Assembly (NCBI GenBank): GCA_013399855.1
Contig: VXAY01002056.1
Span: forward strand, 1,201,033 to 1,265,032
DNA length: 64,000 nucleotides
Source: Oxyruncus cristatus
Lineage: Eukaryota > Chordata > Aves > Passeriformes > Cotingidae
Reading direction: 5' to 3'
Every line of letters starts with the position of its first letter. The first letter of the stretch is position 1. The translations under genes and the position numbers were made by a program. Below are positions 62,501 through 64,000 of this stretch, piece by piece. The notes beneath the pieces are model-generated. The model made no database searches. It saw nothing but the letters and a program-made list of their open reading frames with translations, and had not been told where the DNA came from.

Positions 62501-63444
62501 GCTGAAAATTACAGTGATTTTCAGAAAGTAGCAGTCAAAGAAGATGTCTGTTCATGTTTATTTGCCAAAAATAGCACAGCTAATACTATGCCATGTTTTG
62601 AAGTTTAGAGCAAAATGTGTGCTACCGTTGCAGTACTGCTCGAATGCTGAACGAGCTGAACAAGCAACATGAACACTATGGCATCCTGAGGTAGTGAGAG
62701 CCCTCAGGAGACACTTGAGGCTGTCAAAGCATCTATTGTTTTCCCCACTAATTTTGTGCCCTTGTGTTAGAAAGAGGCCATAGCATGGAGGGGGGCTATA
62801 CAGGTGTGATAGTGTTCCAGTGTTTCCTGGAGATGTGCTAGTGAGGGGAACACAGCCAGTGGGAGGTGAACAGTAAGAATATTGTAGAGATTTGCTACCC
62901 AGGACGGGTTTACCTATGAGAGACCATTCTCTTCTTATATGTGTTGGAAATTTGTTGAGATCATGGAAAGAATAGAGATGGTATTAAGGGTCTCGTTGAG
63001 TCTAAACTTTATCAGTTTATAAACAAAAGCATAGTCATCCCGTTCACAGTCTGGAACAGGCAACTTCTCCAGAAGGTATCTAGCTTTACTAGTTCAGGCA
63101 AAGGGAAATACTGGATACAGAGTGAAATTTGTTCAGGTCCTTATGGGCCTGCTTTTCTGTGGAGGCTGCAGCCTGTAGGTCACTCCTGTCAGTTGGCAAT
63201 TTCCGGATTTTTCTCCTGGATGTGTATCATTGCCCGATTAGTCTAACTGCTTTTAGGAAAGATTTGTGCAAAGCTTACTCGGTCCTTTGTTTTATGGATA
63301 GTTGTTCTTACAAAATGAAATAGCCTTGATACTTAGTAAAAGTATATTTTAAAAAAAACAATGAAACTTGAAAAAGACAAGACTGCAAATATTCATAGCT
63401 CCCTTAGCCGTGGTCTTGAAAAAGTTCAGCAATATATCTTTATA
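59534..63444. other. Noncoding stretch, no gene seen
   Basis: A14 near 60233 and T20 at 61530-61549 are simple runs. Opposed frames at 62030-62278 (+) and 61915-62244 (-) are unremarkable. The block near 61240-61340 (GCGTGGGCTAATTGGATTTT) could be a small conserved element. Confidence 0.45.
61530..61549. repeat. T20 homopolymer
   Basis: An uninterrupted run of 20 T. Confidence 0.9.
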
Positions 63445-63930
63445 CTACACTGTACAGCCTTTGAGGCAGACACCTCCATCACATGCAGACCACAGTGTAT
63501 TAGACAGCACACTGAATTCTGCATTAATGACTTTAAAATAGTCCTCACAACTCTTGATATTGCTTGAGCTGTGGGAACAGTTTTCTATGAGGCTTACTGC
63601 CAAATCTTTCACTTTTGTTATTCTCATATGAAACTGTGGCAATTTAGCACAAGCCTGTACTAAAAGCTCACATTTTATATACTCGCGAAGTGCAAAAATC
63701 AATGCATGAGCAGGCAGAGAAATACTAAAATGCTTGTAATCTGAAAGGGGGGCTACCTGCAATCCCATTTCATCATTCTGGCTAAGTACCCCAAAGTCAG
63801 GAAGCTTATCTGATCCATCTAGACTTCTTGGTGATGAAAATCTCACAAAAACAAAGGATTTCTGAGACTTTGTCATTTCAGTCTTCCAGAAAATACTATG
63901 AGAAGCTCTTACACTTCTTTCATTTTGCAT
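63445..63930 (-). CDS. Candidate coding segment, 161 codons, product unknown
   Basis: The minus strand is open for 161 codons from ATG (63928-63930) to a stop at 63445-63447, in DNA so AT-rich that a frame this long is expected less than once per window. The translation is balanced: a Ser-rich start (KSFVFVRFSSPRSLDGSD), then a helix-like stretch (HALIFALREYIKCELLVQAC), then KVKDLAVSLIENC and KSCEDYFKVINAEFSVL. An in-frame TAG lies 9 bases before the ATG. An acceptor-like ATTTGTCTGCAG on the minus strand ends near 63946, just upstream, and CAG|GTAGCC near 63757 could be a donor. So it might be part of an exon near a gene beyond the window edge. I recognise no family. A fossil exon or chance frame is quite possible. 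Confidence 0.22.
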   Translation of the reverse strand: MQNERSVRASHSIFWKTEMTKSQKSFVFVRFSSPRSLDGSDKLPDFGVLSQNDEMGLQVAPLSDYKHFSISLPAHALIFALREYIKCELLVQACAKLPQFHMRITKVKDLAVSLIENCSHSSSNIKSCEDYFKVINAEFSVLSNTLWSACDGGVCLKGCTV

Positions 63931-64000
63931 CCTTTGCTATCTGCAGACAAATTGGAAAATGAGAACACTGAACAACTCTAAAAAAAAATAAAAATAAAAA

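Noticed and set aside
1..64000. Search for CRISPR arrays, operons, phage or plasmid genes, rRNA, tRNA
   Set aside because: No regularly spaced direct repeats, no runs of adjacent long frames with ribosome sites, and no RNA gene signature. The DNA is of vertebrate character throughout.

Overview
This window reads as nuclear DNA from a bird. It is AT-rich, CpG-poor and free of bacterial gene structure, and it carries several chicken-repeat-1 (CR1) LINE copies whose 3' ends have the form typical of birds. There are no L1 or Alu-like elements, no dense interspersed repeats and no CpG island. One 55-base gap (49608-49662) and a single ambiguous base (51460) show a draft assembly.

I find no gene that I can name. 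Almost all open frames are shorter than about 100 codons and lie in AT-rich or low-complexity DNA, as expected by chance. The window is best read as intergenic or intronic sequence. Six CR1 remnants are recognisable. Two on the + strand come from ORF2 (1-447; about 6240-6830). Four on the - strand come from the 3' part of the element (20805-21030, 37960-38325, 39220-39360, 52951-53065). A decayed MIR-type tRNA-derived SINE lies at 34752-34895. Simple sequence includes a 133-base pure pyrimidine tract (36230-36362) and long A/T homopolymers, most of them between 49.5 and 61.5 kb.

Four places look like exons but lack proof: 27056-27111 (+, 56 nt between good splice signals), 22862-22950 (+, acceptor followed by 28 codons and a stop), 57258-57503 (+, acceptor followed by an 81-codon frame) and 63448-63930 (-, 161 codons, unusually long for this composition). 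The stretch 16.5-17.6 kb is poor in stop codons on both strands, which points to composition or conserved noncoding DNA more than to a gene.

Several blocks have the look of conserved noncoding regulatory DNA: clustered homeodomain-type ATTA/TAATTA cores, an intact octamer, a palindromic CRE, an E-box, or local CpG retention. They lie at about 10.9-11.4, 16.3-17.6, 23.25-24.06, 33.88-34.32, 41.04-41.34, 45.54-45.74, 55.4-55.8 and 58.86-59.24 kb. This would fit a gene-poor region around a developmental regulator, but only an alignment can test it. I see no operon, phage, CRISPR array, rRNA or tRNA, and no new multi-gene system.
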